From Brachybacterium paraconglomeratum (GTDB lineage Bacteria > Actinomycetota > Actinomycetes > Actinomycetales > Dermabacteraceae), in contig NZ_ML133851.1 of NCBI RefSeq assembly GCF_003994255.1, positions 372,001 to 436,000 of the forward strand: a stretch of DNA of 64,000 nucleotides. The letters run 5' to 3'. The notes below the pieces were generated by a model. The model ran no database searches, had not been told where the DNA came from, and saw only the letters and a list, made by a program, of their open reading frames with translations. Shown here piece by piece: positions 20,189-31,084 of the stretch. A program made the position numbers and the translations under genes. Position 1 is the first letter of the stretch; every line of letters begins with the position of its first letter.

Positions 20189-21283
20189 GTGCCCGACTCC
20201 CTCCGCCCCTCCGATCTCCCTGCCCTGCTCGGCCGGCGGCGCCTGCTGCGCACCTCCGTCCTCGCCCTCGCGGCGGGAGCGCTCGGCGCGGGGACGCTCG
20301 GCGGCTGCGGACGGATCGCCCTGGGCGGCCCCGAGGAGTACACCCCTCCCCCGCCGGGCATCGACGACCTCTACCGCCCGGACCTGCTGGCCCTGCTCGA
20401 GCGGGCGATCGCCGGGGCCGAGGCGCTCACGAGCACCTCGAGCGGCGGGGACCCGGCACTGGCCGCGGACCTCACCGTGCTCGTCGCGGCGCTGCCCGTG
20501 CAGCGTCGCGCCCTGCTCACCGGGGCGGAGCAGGAGCGGGAGGTCGAGGCGTCCGAGGACCCCGATCCGGAGGCGACCACGGCGCCCGACCCGACGGACG
20601 TCCCCGACGACCTCCCTGCGCTGCTCGCCGTCCTGGTCGAGCTGCGGGACCTCGCGGCCGACGCCTCCCGCCAGGTCTCCGGCTCCCTCGCACGTGCGAC
20701 CTCCGCGCTCGCCGCGCACTCGACCTGGATCGCGCTGCGCCTGCGCACCTCGTCGGGGACGGGAGAGGTGCCCGCCTCCCCGTCGGCCGAGGACCTCGTG
20801 CCGCGCCGCGACGTGCCCGCCACGGATCCGCCCTCGATCGGGGCGGAGGAGGACTACCGCAGCGCGATCGAGCGGGCCCAGCAGGAGGAGTGGTACGCGG
20901 GCTACGTCCACGAGGTGCTCGCCGCGCGCTCGGAGGGCGAGGAGCGGGAGGCGCACCTGGCGCGGACCGAGCTGCACCGCACCCGTGCCGACCAGCTCGC
21001 CGCCGTCGCCGAGGAGGACGGCGCACCCGTGGTGGTCCGTCAGGCGGTCTACGGGCTGCCCGGCGGTCAGCTCGACGAGGCCACCGCCGGCACGCTCCCG
21101 ACGACGCTCTCCCAGGGGCTCCTGCTGGACCATCTCGCGCTCACGGGCGCCGCGCCCTTCGAGCGGCGGCCGCTGTCCATCGCGGCGGCCCTGGCCGAGG
21201 CGGAGCTGCTGGCCGGACGGGTCGACCGGATGGACCCGCTGCCGGGCCTGGTCGCCGAGGACCCGCCGCCCGCGGACGGCTGA
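20189..21283 (+). CDS. DUF4439 ferritin-like lipoprotein
   Basis: 364 residues from GTG 20189. The N-terminus has GRRRLLRTS (a twin-arginine-like pair), a hydrophobic stretch and the lipobox LGGC with Cys at position 40, so export and lipid anchoring are likely. The C-terminal 130 residues are helical with QQEEWYAGYVHEVLAAR, like the DUF4439 ferritin-like domain of actinobacteria. No ligand set for a di-iron centre is obvious, so iron storage is not implied. A GAGAAT box six bases before the GTG suggests a leaderless mRNA. It converges on proS with 22 bases between them. Confidence 0.65.
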   Translation: MPDSLRPSDLPALLGRRRLLRTSVLALAAGALGAGTLGGCGRIALGGPEEYTPPPPGIDDLYRPDLLALLERAIAGAEALTSTSSGGDPALAADLTVLVAALPVQRRALLTGAEQEREVEASEDPDPEATTAPDPTDVPDDLPALLAVLVELRDLAADASRQVSGSLARATSALAAHSTWIALRLRTSSGTGEVPASPSAEDLVPRRDVPATDPPSIGAEEDYRSAIERAQQEEWYAGYVHEVLAARSEGEEREAHLARTELHRTRADQLAAVAEEDGAPVVVRQAVYGLPGGQLDEATAGTLPTTLSQGLLLDHLALTGAAPFERRPLSIAAALAEAELLAGRVDRMDPLPGLVAEDPPPADG

Positions 21284-21305
21284 GCGCCGCCGCGGACGGA
21301 CGCGG

Positions 21306-23090
21306 TCAGGCCCCGCGTACCTCGGCGAGGACGGCGCCCACGACCTCCGCCGGGGAGACCTCGCGGATCGTGCCGCTGGCCCGGTCGCGCACCTCGACGG
21401 TGCCCTCGGCCAGGCCCCGCCCGATCACCAAGGAGGTGGGCACGCCCAGCAGCTCGGCGTCCTTGAACTTCACGCCCGGGGAGACCTTCGGCCGGTCGTC
21501 GTAGAGGACCTCGAGGCCGCGTGCCTCGAGCTCCGCGGCAACCCGCTCGGCCTCCTCGAAGACGGCCGCGTCCTTGCCGGTGGCGACGATGTGCACGTCG
21601 GCCGGGGCGAGCTGCCGCGGCCAGACCAGGCCCTTCTCGTCGTGGTTCAGCTCGGCGATCGCGGCGACCGCGCGGGTGACGCCGATGCCGTAGGAGCCCA
21701 TGGTCACGACCACGGACTTGCCGTTCTCGTCGAGGACCTTCAGCCCCAGCGCCTCGGCGTACTTCCGGCCGAGCTGGAAGATGTGCCCCATCTCCATGCC
21801 GCGGGTCAGGCGCAGCGGGCCCGAGCCGTCGGGCGCCGGGTCGCCGTCGCGCACCTCGGCCGCCTCGATGGTGCCGTCGGAGGTGAAGTCGCGGCCGTAG
21901 ACGAGGTCGTAGGCGTGCTTGTCCTTCTCGCCGGCGCCGGCGACCCAGGAGGTGCCGGGCACGACGCGGGGGTCCACGAGATAGCGGATCCCGGACGGCG
22001 CCTCCAGGCCCAGGCCCTCGGGGCCGATAAAGCCCTTCTTCAGCACGGGATGCGCGGCGAAGTCCTCGTCGGTGAAGGCGGTCGCGATCGCGGGGGCGAC
22101 GGCGGCCTCGAGGCGCTTGGGGTCGACCTCGCGGTCACCGGGCAGCGCGATGACCAGCGGCTCGGTGGTGCCGTCGGGGTGGGTGAGGAGGTAGACGAGG
22201 TGCTTGAGCATCTCGTGGCGGGTCCACTGCCCGTCCTCGGCGACGCGGCCCTTCCCGGGGAAGGCCTCGTTGGAGAGGTCGGTGAGCTTCGCGATGGTGC
22301 TCGCGCCGGGGGTGTCCTCCAGGTGCATCGCGGGCAGGGCCGCGATGGCGGCCTCGTCCAGTGCCTCCGGGGGCAGGGTGGTGACGGCCTCGACGTTCGC
22401 GGCGTAGCCGCCGTCGGAGACGACGAAGGTGTCCTCGCCGACCTCCGTGGGGTGGAGGAACTCCTCGGAGCGGGAGCCGCCCATCGCGCCGGCGTCGGCC
22501 TGGCAGATCACGGTGGGCAGGCCGAGGCGCTCGAAGGTGCGCTGGTAGGCCAGGCGCTGCTTCTCGTAGGAGGCGTCGAGCCCGGCATCGTCCACGTCGA
22601 AGGAGTAGGCGTCCTTCATGATGAACTCGCGGGTGCGCAGCAGGCCCGCGCGGGGACGCGCCTCATCGCGGAACTTGGTCTGGATCTGGTACAGCATCGC
22701 CGGGAGGTCCTTGTACGAGGAGTACAGGTCCTTCACCGTCAGGGTGAACATCTCCTCGTGGGTGGGGGCGAGGAGGTAGTCGTCCTCGCGACGGTCCTGG
22801 AGCCGGAACAGCGTGGGCCCGTACTCCTCCCAGCGGCCGGTCGCCTCGTAGGGCTCGCGCGGCTGGAGCGCGGAGAAGAGCACCTCCTGGCCGCCGATCG
22901 CGTCCTGCTCCTCGCGCACGATCTGCTCGACCTTCCGCAGCACCTTCAGGCCCAGCGGCAGCCACGTGTACACCCCGGCGGCGGAGCGGCGGATGTAGCC
23001 CGCGCGCACCAGCAGCCTGTGGCTGGCGACCTCGGCGTCGGACGGGTCCTCCCGCAGGGTGCGGACGAACAGCGTGGACAGACGGAGCAT
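21306..23090 (-). CDS. proS: Prolyl-tRNA synthetase (bacterial type, with editing insertion)
   Basis: 594 residues from ATG 23090. Class II motifs are visible: [36 protein letters not shown] with [27 protein letters not shown], and [16 protein letters not shown]. The bulky insertion between motifs 2 and 3 is the Ala-tRNAPro editing domain. The anticodon-binding domain ends the protein ([11 protein letters not shown]). A TAGCAT -10-like box at 23147-23152 lies on the minus strand about 57 bases before the start. The open frame continues far upstream, opposite the glycosidase gene, but only as antisense shadow. Confidence 0.97.
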   Translation of the reverse strand: MLRLSTLFVRTLREDPSDAEVASHRLLVRAGYIRRSAAGVYTWLPLGLKVLRKVEQIVREEQDAIGGQEVLFSALQPREPYEATGRWEEYGPTLFRLQDRREDDYLLAPTHEEMFTLTVKDLYSSYKDLPAMLYQIQTKFRDEARPRAGLLRTREFIMKDAYSFDVDDAGLDASYEKQRLAYQRTFERLGLPTVICQADAGAMGGSRSEEFLHPTEVGEDTFVVSDGGYAANVEAVTTLPPEALDEAAIAALPAMHLEDTPGASTIAKLTDLSNEAFPGKGRVAEDGQWTRHEMLKHLVYLLTHPDGTTEPLVIALPGDREVDPKRLEAAVAPAIATAFTDEDFAAHPVLKKGFIGPEGLGLEAPSGIRYLVDPRVVPGTSWVAGAGEKDKHAYDLVYGRDFTSDGTIEAAEVRDGDPAPDGSGPLRLTRGMEMGHIFQLGRKYAEALGLKVLDENGKSVVVTMGSYGIGVTRAVAAIAELNHDEKGLVWPRQLAPADVHIVATGKDAAVFEEAERVAAELEARGLEVLYDDRPKVSPGVKFKDAELLGVPTSLVIGRGLAEGTVEVRDRASGTIREVSPAEVVGAVLAEVRGA

Positions 23091-23146
23091 GGGGCGGCCT
23101 TTCGGGATGCGAGGGGGCGCGAGCCGGCGATGGGCCGCGCGGGGCC

Positions 23147-23152
23147 ATGCTA
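23147..23152 (-). promoter_or_regulatory. Possible proS -10 box
   Basis: TAGCAT on the minus strand, giving a leader of about 50 bases with an AAAGG ribosome site. No clear -35 element is seen. Confidence 0.35.
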
Positions 23153-23225
23153 CTGGTCGGCGCGGTCCCGACGCGGCGAGGAGTGACGCTGCGGACGTGC
23201 ATGCGGCGCTGCTGCGGCCCGTCGG

Positions 23226-23231
23226 TACGCT
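23226..23231 (+). promoter_or_regulatory. -10 box of the GH15-like gene, leaderless type
   Basis: TACGCT ends six bases before the ATG and no ribosome-binding site lies between, so transcription should start at or next to the start codon. Confidence 0.5.
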
Positions 23232-23237
23232 GACGGC

Positions 23238-24716
23238 ATGCAGCGACGACAGCGGCAGGCCACCGCCGCGGCGGGAGCGGCGCGCGAGGCACGAGGAGGA
23301 CCGGCGGGCGCCGGTCCTCCGAGCCGACGGCGGCTCCTGCGCGGCGCGGGCGCCGTCGCCGGTCTCGGCGTGCTCGGGGCGCTCGGCGCCGGCGCGGTCG
23401 CGGCAGGGCGCTCGACCTGGAGCGCCGTCGACCCGCGCACCGAGATCCCGCTGCACGCCGGGACCGTCGCCGTCGGCGCCGACGGCGAGCGGGTGCTCGT
23501 CGGCGGCTGCGCCCCCGACCTCGCCCTGAGCCCCGGCACCCGCCTCGCCGCCGCGCTGCCGGAGCACTCGCCCGCCCGGGACCGCGCCGCGGAGTTCGTC
23601 GCACGGACCGCCGCCTGGCGCGAACGGCTGCGCGCACGGCTGACGGAGGGCGGCGGCTCCGCCACGGGGGTCGGCAGCTCCCCCGCCGGGGCCGAGGTCT
23701 CCGCCGCGGGGACGAGCAGCTCCGCCGGGGACGCCGACCTGCTCGTCGACCTCGCGGACACCGCGCTCGCGGACCTCTGGGTGCTCGACGACGACCTGCC
23801 CGCCCCCGTCGCCGGCTGGACCGCGAACTGGCGGTACGTGTGGCCGCGCGATGCGGCGTTCTGCGCCGTCGCCCTGGCCCGGATCGGCGCGGTCGATCGC
23901 GCCGCCGACGTGCTCGCCCATCTCCAGGACCTCCAGCAGGCCGACGGCTGGTTCGAGGCGCGCTACGTGCCCGGCACCGACCGCGCCCCCGATCGCCGTG
24001 CCCCGCAGTTCGACGGGACGGGGCTGCTCCTGTGGGCGAGCGCCGAGGCGGTCGCCGCCGCGGGCGCCGGAGGCGGGGCCGTCGCCGACCGGCTCGCACC
24101 GCTGGTGACGACCTCGCTCGCGGCGCTGCACCACGCCACCTCGGGCGGGACCGCGCTGCCGCCCGCCTCCCCCGACTACTGGGAGGTGCGCGAGGGCGCC
24201 GCGACCCTGTGGGGCGCGGGAGCGACCCTCGCCGGGCTGCGCGCCGGGGCGGAGCTCACCGGCTCCACCGGCGCGGAGGAGTCGGCGAAGGTCTTCGCGC
24301 ACCTGCTCGAGGGGACCTTCGGGCGCGGCGGCTGGCAGCGCTATCGCGACGGCGGCGGCGCCGACTCCGCACTCGCCCTGTTCGACGCGACGGGCCTGCA
24401 CGGCATGATCGATCCGGCACGCCTGGGGGCGCTGCGGAGCGAGCTGTCCCGGCCCGCCGGCGGCATCGCGCCGGGCGCGGCCTGGAAGCAGGACGGGATC
24501 AGCTGGACCCCGTCGACCAGCCTGCTGGGCCTGGGCCTCGCCCGGGCCGGGGAGCACCGGGCCGCTCGCGAGATCCTCTCCTGGCTCGCCGCGCACCGCA
24601 CCGAGCAGGGCTCCCTGCCCGAGAAGGTGCTGCACGACGGCCGCCCGGCCCAGGTCGCGCCGCTGGCCTGGACCGCCGCGAACACGCTGCTGGCCCTCGA
24701 CGCGCTCGCCGCCTGA
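23238..24716 (+). CDS. Exported GH15-like glycoside hydrolase (glucoamylase fold)
   Basis: 492 residues. [12 protein letters not shown] followed by a long Ala/Gly hydrophobic stretch is a Tat-type signal. The catalytic domain has [11 protein letters not shown], the GH15 substrate-binding signature, then [10 protein letters not shown] (candidate catalytic acid Glu) and [24 protein letters not shown] (candidate second Glu). An (alpha/alpha)6 barrel is expected. GH15 enzymes release glucose from alpha-glucans or trehalose. No starch-binding domain is present, and the segment between residues 70 and 180 lacks the beta-sandwich size of true glucoamylases. The exact substrate is unknown. It is divergent from proS and stands alone. 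Confidence 0.75.
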   Translation: MQRRQRQATAAAGAAREARGGPAGAGPPSRRRLLRGAGAVAGLGVLGALGAGAVAAGRSTWSAVDPRTEIPLHAGTVAVGADGERVLVGGCAPDLALSPGTRLAAALPEHSPARDRAAEFVARTAAWRERLRARLTEGGGSATGVGSSPAGAEVSAAGTSSSAGDADLLVDLADTALADLWVLDDDLPAPVAGWTANWRYVWPRDAAFCAVALARIGAVDRAADVLAHLQDLQQADGWFEARYVPGTDRAPDRRAPQFDGTGLLLWASAEAVAAAGAGGGAVADRLAPLVTTSLAALHHATSGGTALPPASPDYWEVREGAATLWGAGATLAGLRAGAELTGSTGAEESAKVFAHLLEGTFGRGGWQRYRDGGGADSALALFDATGLHGMIDPARLGALRSELSRPAGGIAPGAAWKQDGISWTPSTSLLGLGLARAGEHRAAREILSWLAAHRTEQGSLPEKVLHDGRPAQVAPLAWTAANTLLALDALAA

Positions 24717-24798
24717 GCAGCGCACCGACGCGCTCGCGCTCCGCGCCGCGCACCGGGGCGGCGCGATAACTCGCTGGCACCCCGGCCCGGGCGTGCCC

Positions 24799-24804
24799 TA
24801 GCGT
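24799..24804 (+). promoter_or_regulatory. -10 box of the methyltransferase gene, leaderless type
   Basis: TAGCGT is followed by seven bases and then ATG 24812, with no ribosome-binding site. Confidence 0.5.
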
Positions 24805-24811
24805 GCCCGGC

Positions 24812-25705
24812 ATGGACACCACCGGCACGCCCCACCGCACCGGCGCCGACGACGCACCGGCACGACAGCGCCTCTTCGAGGACAACCGCACCAACTGGGA
24901 CGACCGCGCCGCGCTCCACGTCGCCTCCGGCTACGGCATCGAGGAGCTCGTGGCCGACCCCTCGCTGATCAGCCCCGAGGTCGCCCAGGACCGCGGACGG
25001 CTCGGGGACCTCACCGGACTCGACGTCGTCCACCTCCAGTGCCACCTCGGCACGGACACGGTGAGCCTCTCCCGGCTCGGGGCGCGCCGGACCGTCGGCG
25101 TGGACCTCTCCCCCGGCTCCCTCTCCCGTGCCCGGGAGATCGCGGACCGCGCCGGGGCCGGGATCGAGTTCGTCGAGGCGAACGTGTACGACGCCCGGGA
25201 GGCGGTGACGGGCGACTTCGACCTCGTGTACACCTCGATCGGGGTGCTGTGCTGGCTGCCCGACGTCGCGGCGTGGGCACGGGTCGTCGCCTCGCTGCTG
25301 CGGCCGGGCGGCCGCTTCCTGATCCGCGACGACCACCCGATGTTCATGGCGGTGGGCGACGACGTCTCCGACGGGCTGAGGATCGAGCAGCCCTACTTCC
25401 AGCGGGAGCAGCCGATGACCTGGGACCAGGAGGGCAGCTACGTCCCGGTCCCCGAGGGCACGCCCCGCATGACCCACACCGTGAGCCACGAGTGGAACCA
25501 CTCGATCGGGGAGATCCTCACCGCGCTGCTGCAGGCCGGCCTGGTGCTGGACTCCTTCGAGGAGGTCCCGTTCGCGGCCTGGTGCCCGTGGCCTGATCTG
25601 ATGGTGCGCGAGGGCGACCGCTACCGGCTCCGGGAGGACCCCGACCGGCTCGCGCTGCAGTACGTGCTGACCGCCCACCGTCCCGGGTCCCCGGGGCACG
25701 GCTGA
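24812..25705 (+). CDS. Class I SAM-dependent methyltransferase
   Basis: 297 residues from ATG 24812; an in-frame GTG three codons earlier overlaps the -10 box. Motif I is LDVVHLQCHLGTDTVSLSRLGARRTVGVDLS, with an atypical QCHLGTDT loop in place of the usual Gly-rich turn. Motif II falls in GIEFVEANVYD and motif IV in FDLVYTSIGVLCWLPD. This QCHxGTDT form is shared by a group of uncharacterised actinobacterial and proteobacterial methyltransferases. The acceptor is unknown. It is probably monocistronic and soluble. Confidence 0.75.
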   Translation: MDTTGTPHRTGADDAPARQRLFEDNRTNWDDRAALHVASGYGIEELVADPSLISPEVAQDRGRLGDLTGLDVVHLQCHLGTDTVSLSRLGARRTVGVDLSPGSLSRAREIADRAGAGIEFVEANVYDAREAVTGDFDLVYTSIGVLCWLPDVAAWARVVASLLRPGGRFLIRDDHPMFMAVGDDVSDGLRIEQPYFQREQPMTWDQEGSYVPVPEGTPRMTHTVSHEWNHSIGEILTALLQAGLVLDSFEEVPFAAWCPWPDLMVREGDRYRLREDPDRLALQYVLTAHRPGSPGHG

Positions 25706-25729
25706 GCGGTTCGGGGCAGGCGGCGCACT

Positions 25730-25745
25730 CATGACAGCTGTCATG
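25730..25745. promoter_or_regulatory. Perfect 16-bp palindrome, candidate operator
   Basis: CATGACAGCTGTCATG reads the same on both strands. It lies 57 bases before the start of the membrane protein gene 25803-26384 and 24 bases after the methyltransferase stop. Its low GC relative to the region and its perfect symmetry suggest a dimeric repressor site (TetR, MarR or PadR type) overlapping the promoter. No regulator gene lies next to it. Confidence 0.55.
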
Positions 25746-25802
25746 GCGATCTCGTGACCCGGGGCGTCGCAGTGGGGCGCATGCAGCGAGGAGGATGGAG
25801 CC

Positions 25803-26384
25803 ATGACCTCGACCCCGCGCTCCCCGCTCCGTCCCCTCGCCCTCTTCATGGGCGTGATGACGCTCGCCTGGGCCTCCAACGCCGTGGAGGCCGCCCCGGC
25901 GCCTGCGGCGCTGTTCGCCCTGCTGGGCCTCGCAGTGATCGTCGGCGCAGCGACGATGCGCCGTGCCGGCGACCGCTCACCCGTTGCCCGGAACGCTCCG
26001 CGCTCGGCGCCCTCGGTGCCGATCGTCACCGGCCGCACCGCCGGTCTTCTGGCCCTGGTCGAGGTGATCGGGATCCTCGTGACCGTCCTGCTCCTGGCAC
26101 GGTCCGGTCTCGGGGAGCTGGTGATGCCTGCCGTCGCGGTGGTCGTCGCCGCGCACTTCGCCCTGTTCCTGCGCGTGCAGCGCTCGTGGCTGCACCTGGT
26201 CACCTCGGTGCTGGGGATCCTCGGTGCGGGGAGCGCCCTGGTGCTCATCGCCGTCGGCGCGCTCGACCCCGCCACCGGGCGGGCCGTGGCCGGGCTCTCG
26301 CTCGCCGCGTGCACGGCGCTCTACGGAATCGTGTTCTGCACCCTCGTCCCCGCCCCGGTGCGGTCGGTCGCCGCCCGCTCTTGA
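25803..26384 (+). CDS. Unknown integral membrane protein, about six helices
   Basis: 193 residues, not recognised. Hydrophobic segments lie at roughly 10-30, 35-52, 78-100, 105-125, 130-152 and 160-185, with a Pro/Arg-rich loop around 55-75. There is no signal peptide cleavage motif and no catalytic signature. A GGAGGA ribosome site lies eight to ten bases before the ATG. The palindrome at 25730-25745 upstream suggests that the gene is individually regulated, for example by a repressor encoded elsewhere. It converges on the GNAT gene with 16 bases between them. Confidence 0.6.
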   Translation: MTSTPRSPLRPLALFMGVMTLAWASNAVEAAPAPAALFALLGLAVIVGAATMRRAGDRSPVARNAPRSAPSVPIVTGRTAGLLALVEVIGILVTVLLLARSGLGELVMPAVAVVVAAHFALFLRVQRSWLHLVTSVLGILGAGSALVLIAVGALDPATGRAVAGLSLAACTALYGIVFCTLVPAPVRSVAARS

Positions 26385-26400
26385 GCACGGCGCGGCGGGC

Positions 26401-27252
26401 TCAGAACAGGAGCGTGGCCAACTCCCCCACCTGACGGAAGCCGGAGGCGGCGTAGGCGCGACGGGCCGGCTCGTTGAAGTCGTTGACGTAGAGGGAGACC
26501 TGCGGGGCGTGGTCGCGGCGCACCTGGGCGACGAGCTCGGCCATCGCGGTGCGGCCCAGCCCGTGGCCGCGACGGTCCGGGCGCACCCACACGCCGTGGA
26601 TCTGGGCGACGGGGCCGAAGAGCGCGCCGACATCGGCCTTGAACAGCACCTCGCCCTCCTCGACCACCGCATAGGTGCGGCGCTGCCGTATCAGCTCCCC
26701 CACCCGGTGACGGTAGGAGCGGCCGCCGTCGCCGAGCAGCGGATCGATCCCGACCTCCTCGCGGAACATCGCCACCGCGGCCGGGAACACGGCCGCCGCG
26801 TCCTGCGGCTCGGCGGCCCGCAGTCCCGCGCCGGGCAGCGAGGGCATCAGCGCCGGCGGGTCCGCGAGCAGCAGCGGCTGGCTCCAGCGGTGCTCGCGCA
26901 CCTCCCGGTCCCAGGAGCGGCCGAGGGTCTCCCACAGCCGTTCGATCGCGGCCCGCTCCCCCACCACCGAGCTGGCCCGGCGCGGCCTGCCCGCCAGATG
27001 CGTCCCGAACTCGTCGAGCGCGCGCGGGGTCGCGGACAGCGGCGAGAGGTTCACCCCGTGCCAGAGCACGCCCTCGGGCAGGCGGTCATCGCCCACCAGG
27101 GAGAACTCCTGGGCGAGAGAGGCGGAGCGGGCGGTCTCCCGCAGCCGGGCACCGCCGAGCGCGTTGGTGACCGGGTCCCGCAGGGCGAGGACCAGCGCCG
27201 CGTCCACGGTGCCGGGGCGCACTGCGCGCAGGCGCCCGCCCCGCCGGAACAC
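26401..27252 (-). CDS. DUF4081 domain GNAT acetyltransferase
   Basis: 283 residues from GTG 27252. The N-terminal 110 residues (VNLSPLSATPRALDEFGTHL and ERLWETLGRSWDREVREHRWSQPLLL) match DUF4081. The C-terminal GNAT fold has the acetyl-CoA loop VWVRPDRRGHGLGRTAMAELV and VSLYVNDFNEPARRAYAASGFRQVGEL. Genes of this type lie beside ispG (gcpE) in mycobacteria and relatives. The acceptor is not known. It starts four bases after the ispG stop, so it is in the same transcript. Confidence 0.85.
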   Translation of the reverse strand: MFRRGGRLRAVRPGTVDAALVLALRDPVTNALGGARLRETARSASLAQEFSLVGDDRLPEGVLWHGVNLSPLSATPRALDEFGTHLAGRPRRASSVVGERAAIERLWETLGRSWDREVREHRWSQPLLLADPPALMPSLPGAGLRAAEPQDAAAVFPAAVAMFREEVGIDPLLGDGGRSYRHRVGELIRQRRTYAVVEEGEVLFKADVGALFGPVAQIHGVWVRPDRRGHGLGRTAMAELVAQVRRDHAPQVSLYVNDFNEPARRAYAASGFRQVGELATLLF

Positions 27253-27256
27253 GGCC

Positions 27257-28417
<1,161 letters not shown>

Positions 28418-28532
28418 CCCTCCATTATGGACCGCCGACGGGCTCTGGCGAGGCGAGGTGCGACACCTCCACCTCTCCTGCACGTACGACGTGGCCGGAG
28501 GCACAGCCCGGCGGGTCCGTCGCCCCGTGCGG

Positions 28533-29876
28533 TCAGGGGAACAGCGTGATCGGCTTGACGATGTCGGCGTAGAGCAGCAGCAGCGTCATCACGATGAACA
28601 CGAGCGCGACCGCATTGGTCAGCGGGAGCATCCGCGACATGTCGACGGGCCCCGGATCCGGGCGTCCCCGCAGCCGAGCGATCCGGCGTCGGATCCCCTC
28701 GAGCAGCGCCCCGGCGACGTGCCCGCCGTCCAGCGGCAGCAGCGGGACGAGGTTGAACACGAACAGCGCCATGTTCAGCGAGGCGAGCATCGAGATCATC
28801 GTCCCGACCTTCTCGCGCAGCTCGAAGCCGGGCTCGTCGGCGGAGGCGACCTCGCCGGCCAGGCGGGAGACGCCGACGACGCCGAGCGGTCCGTCCGGGT
28901 CCCGCTCGGCGCTGCCGAAGGCGGCCTGGCCCACCTCGTACAGCCGCACCGGGAGGGTCACCACGATCTGTCCGGTGCGCACGAAGGCGTCCCACGCCAT
29001 CGCGGGCACCTCGGTCGGGGACTGCGGGACGAGGTCGGGGGTGCCGGCCACGCCGAGGAACCCTACCTCCTCGGTGACCAACCTCCCGTCGGCGTCGCGC
29101 ACCGCGGCGCCGTCCTGGTCCAGGACGGGCCGGGCGTCGATCACGAGGGTCGCCTCGAGCGGGATCTCCCGCCCGTCGCGCTCGACGACGACCTCTATCG
29201 TGCGGTCGTCCGCGGCGCGGACGGCCTCGGTGACGTCCTCCCAGCGCGTGATCGGGGCGCCGTCGATCTCGCGCAGTACGTCGCCGGGACGGATCCCGGC
29301 CTCGAGTGCGGGGGCCGGGGGCTGTCCCTCGCAGGAGACGTCCGCCGGCGCGTCGGCCGGGACCACGCACTCGGAGACGCTCTGCACCGTCGGCGTCACC
29401 GAGGGCAGGCCGATCCCGCTGACCAGCACCACCATCAGCAGCACGGAGATGAGCAGGTTCATGGTGGGCCCGCCGAGCATGACCACGAGCTTCTTCGGCA
29501 CCGACAGCGCCACGAAGGTGCGGTGGGCGTCCTCGGGCCCGTACTGGGCGGACTCGTACGCCTTCGCGTCCTCGGACATCTCCGTCATCTGCTGGAGCAG
29601 GCCGGTGGAGTCCTCGCGGATCGTGCCCTCGGGCTCGCCCTTGTGCGGCGGGTACATGCCGATCATGCGGATGTAGCCGCCCAGCGGGATGGCCTTCAGC
29701 CCGTACTCGGTCTCGCCGCGGGTGCGGGAGAGGACCGTCGGCCCGAAGCCGATCATGTACTGGGTGACGCGGACCCCGAACAGCTTCGCGGGGACCAGGT
29801 GTCCGATCTCGTGCAGCGCGATCGAGAGGGCGAGCCCCGCCGCGATGACGAGGACGCCGAGCGCGAACAGCAGCAT
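28533..29876 (-). CDS. rseP: RseP/Rip1-type site-2 intramembrane protease
   Basis: 447 residues. The zinc motif HEIGH (His22, Glu23, His26) lies in the first membrane helix. The [16 protein letters not shown] and [14 protein letters not shown] blocks follow. A PDZ domain (about 200-290) includes [20 protein letters not shown]. The last catalytic motif [14 protein letters not shown] supplies the third ligand Asp. Such proteases cut anti-sigma factors and other membrane proteins; the mycobacterial Rip1 is also next to dxr and ispG. An acidic insertion after the second helix (residues about 85-115) is typical for actinobacteria. It starts two bases before the dxr stop region. Confidence 0.93.
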   Translation of the reverse strand: MLLFALGVLVIAAGLALSIALHEIGHLVPAKLFGVRVTQYMIGFGPTVLSRTRGETEYGLKAIPLGGYIRMIGMYPPHKGEPEGTIREDSTGLLQQMTEMSEDAKAYESAQYGPEDAHRTFVALSVPKKLVVMLGGPTMNLLISVLLMVVLVSGIGLPSVTPTVQSVSECVVPADAPADVSCEGQPPAPALEAGIRPGDVLREIDGAPITRWEDVTEAVRAADDRTIEVVVERDGREIPLEATLVIDARPVLDQDGAAVRDADGRLVTEEVGFLGVAGTPDLVPQSPTEVPAMAWDAFVRTGQIVVTLPVRLYEVGQAAFGSAERDPDGPLGVVGVSRLAGEVASADEPGFELREKVGTMISMLASLNMALFVFNLVPLLPLDGGHVAGALLEGIRRRIARLRGRPDPGPVDMSRMLPLTNAVALVFIVMTLLLLYADIVKPITLFP

Positions 29877-29878
29877 GC

Positions 29879-31084
29879 TCAGCGCGTCCGGGCCGAGAGG
29901 AGCTCGGCCGCGGCGGTGCGTGCCCAGGACTCGAGCTCGAGGAGGGCCCCGACGCCGTCGGCGCGCTCCGCGCGCGGCCGCGTCGGCAGCTCGAGCACCG
30001 ACCGGATCAGCCCGGTGATGTCGAGGAAGTCGAGGCGCCCGTCGAAGAAGGCGTCGACCGCCTCCTCGTTCACGGCGTTGTACACGGCCATCGCTCCCCC
30101 GCCCTCGCGGTGCGCGGCGCGGGCCAGCGCGATCGCGTCGAAGGTGTCCTCGTCCACGGGCTCGAAGGTCCAGGACTGGGCGGCGGAGAAGTCCAGCGGG
30201 GCGGCGAGGCCGGGGAGCTTCTCGGGATGGGCCAGGGCCCAGCCGATCGCGTGGCGCATGTCCGGCGGGCTCGCCTGGGCGATCGTGGAGCCGTCGACGA
30301 GCGTGACCATCGAGTGGACGATCGACTGGGGGTGGACGACCACCTGCACGCGCTCCTCCGGCAGGTCGAACTGGAAGCAGGCCTCGATCACCTCGAGCGC
30401 CTTGTTCACCAGGGTCGCGGAGTTCGTGGTGATGACCCGGCCCATCGACCAGGTGGGGTGGGCGAGCGCCTGCTCGGGGGTGACGCCGTCGAGCTCGGCG
30501 CGGGTGCGGCCGCGGAAGGGCCCTCCGGAGGCGGTGACCACGAGGTGGTCGATCTGGTCGTGGCGCACCCCGGCCAGGGCCTGCGCGATCGCGGTGTGCT
30601 CGGAGTCGACGGGGAGGATCTGCCCGGGCGCGGCGGCGCCGGTGACCAGGTCTCCGCCGACGACGAGGGACTCCTTGTTCGCCAGCGCGAGCCGGGCCCC
30701 GGAGCGGAGCGCGGCGAGGGTGGGCAGCAGGCCGACGGAGCCGGTGATCGCGTTGAGGACCACGTCCTGCGCGCCGAGGGACCCGGCGAGCTCGACGACC
30801 GACTCGGCGCCCGCGCTGATCCGGGGCGCAGGGAGGCCGGCGGCGGTGCAGGCCGCCTCGACGGCCTCGCGCACCGCGACGACCCGGGCGGGGTCGGAGA
30901 CGACGAGCTCGGCGGGGCGGTGCGCGAGCACCTGCTCGGCGACGAGGCCGGGCCGGGTGCCGCCGACGGCGAGGCCGTGGAGGGTCGCGACGTCCCCGTA
31001 GCGGGCGAGGACGTCGAGCGCCTGCGTGCCGATGGAGCCGGTGGATCCCAGCAGGACCAGGCGCCGGGGGGCGGCGCCGGTCAC
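29879..31084 (-). CDS. dxr: 1-deoxy-D-xylulose 5-phosphate reductoisomerase
   Basis: 401 residues from GTG 31084. NADPH binding is marked by LLGSTGSIGTQALDV. The metal and substrate sites are ALANKESLVVGG, PVDSEHTAIAQAL and TASGGPFRGRT, then MGRVITTNSATLVNKALEVIEA. It commits DXP to the MEP isoprenoid route and is the target of fosmidomycin. ispG and rseP are downstream in the same direction. The GTG overlaps the DivIVA gene stop by four bases. The upstream open frame is shadow. Confidence 0.96.
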   Translation of the reverse strand: MTGAAPRRLVLLGSTGSIGTQALDVLARYGDVATLHGLAVGGTRPGLVAEQVLAHRPAELVVSDPARVVAVREAVEAACTAAGLPAPRISAGAESVVELAGSLGAQDVVLNAITGSVGLLPTLAALRSGARLALANKESLVVGGDLVTGAAAPGQILPVDSEHTAIAQALAGVRHDQIDHLVVTASGGPFRGRTRAELDGVTPEQALAHPTWSMGRVITTNSATLVNKALEVIEACFQFDLPEERVQVVVHPQSIVHSMVTLVDGSTIAQASPPDMRHAIGWALAHPEKLPGLAAPLDFSAAQSWTFEPVDEDTFDAIALARAAHREGGGAMAVYNAVNEEAVDAFFDGRLDFLDITGLIRSVLELPTRPRAERADGVGALLELESWARTAAAELLSARTR

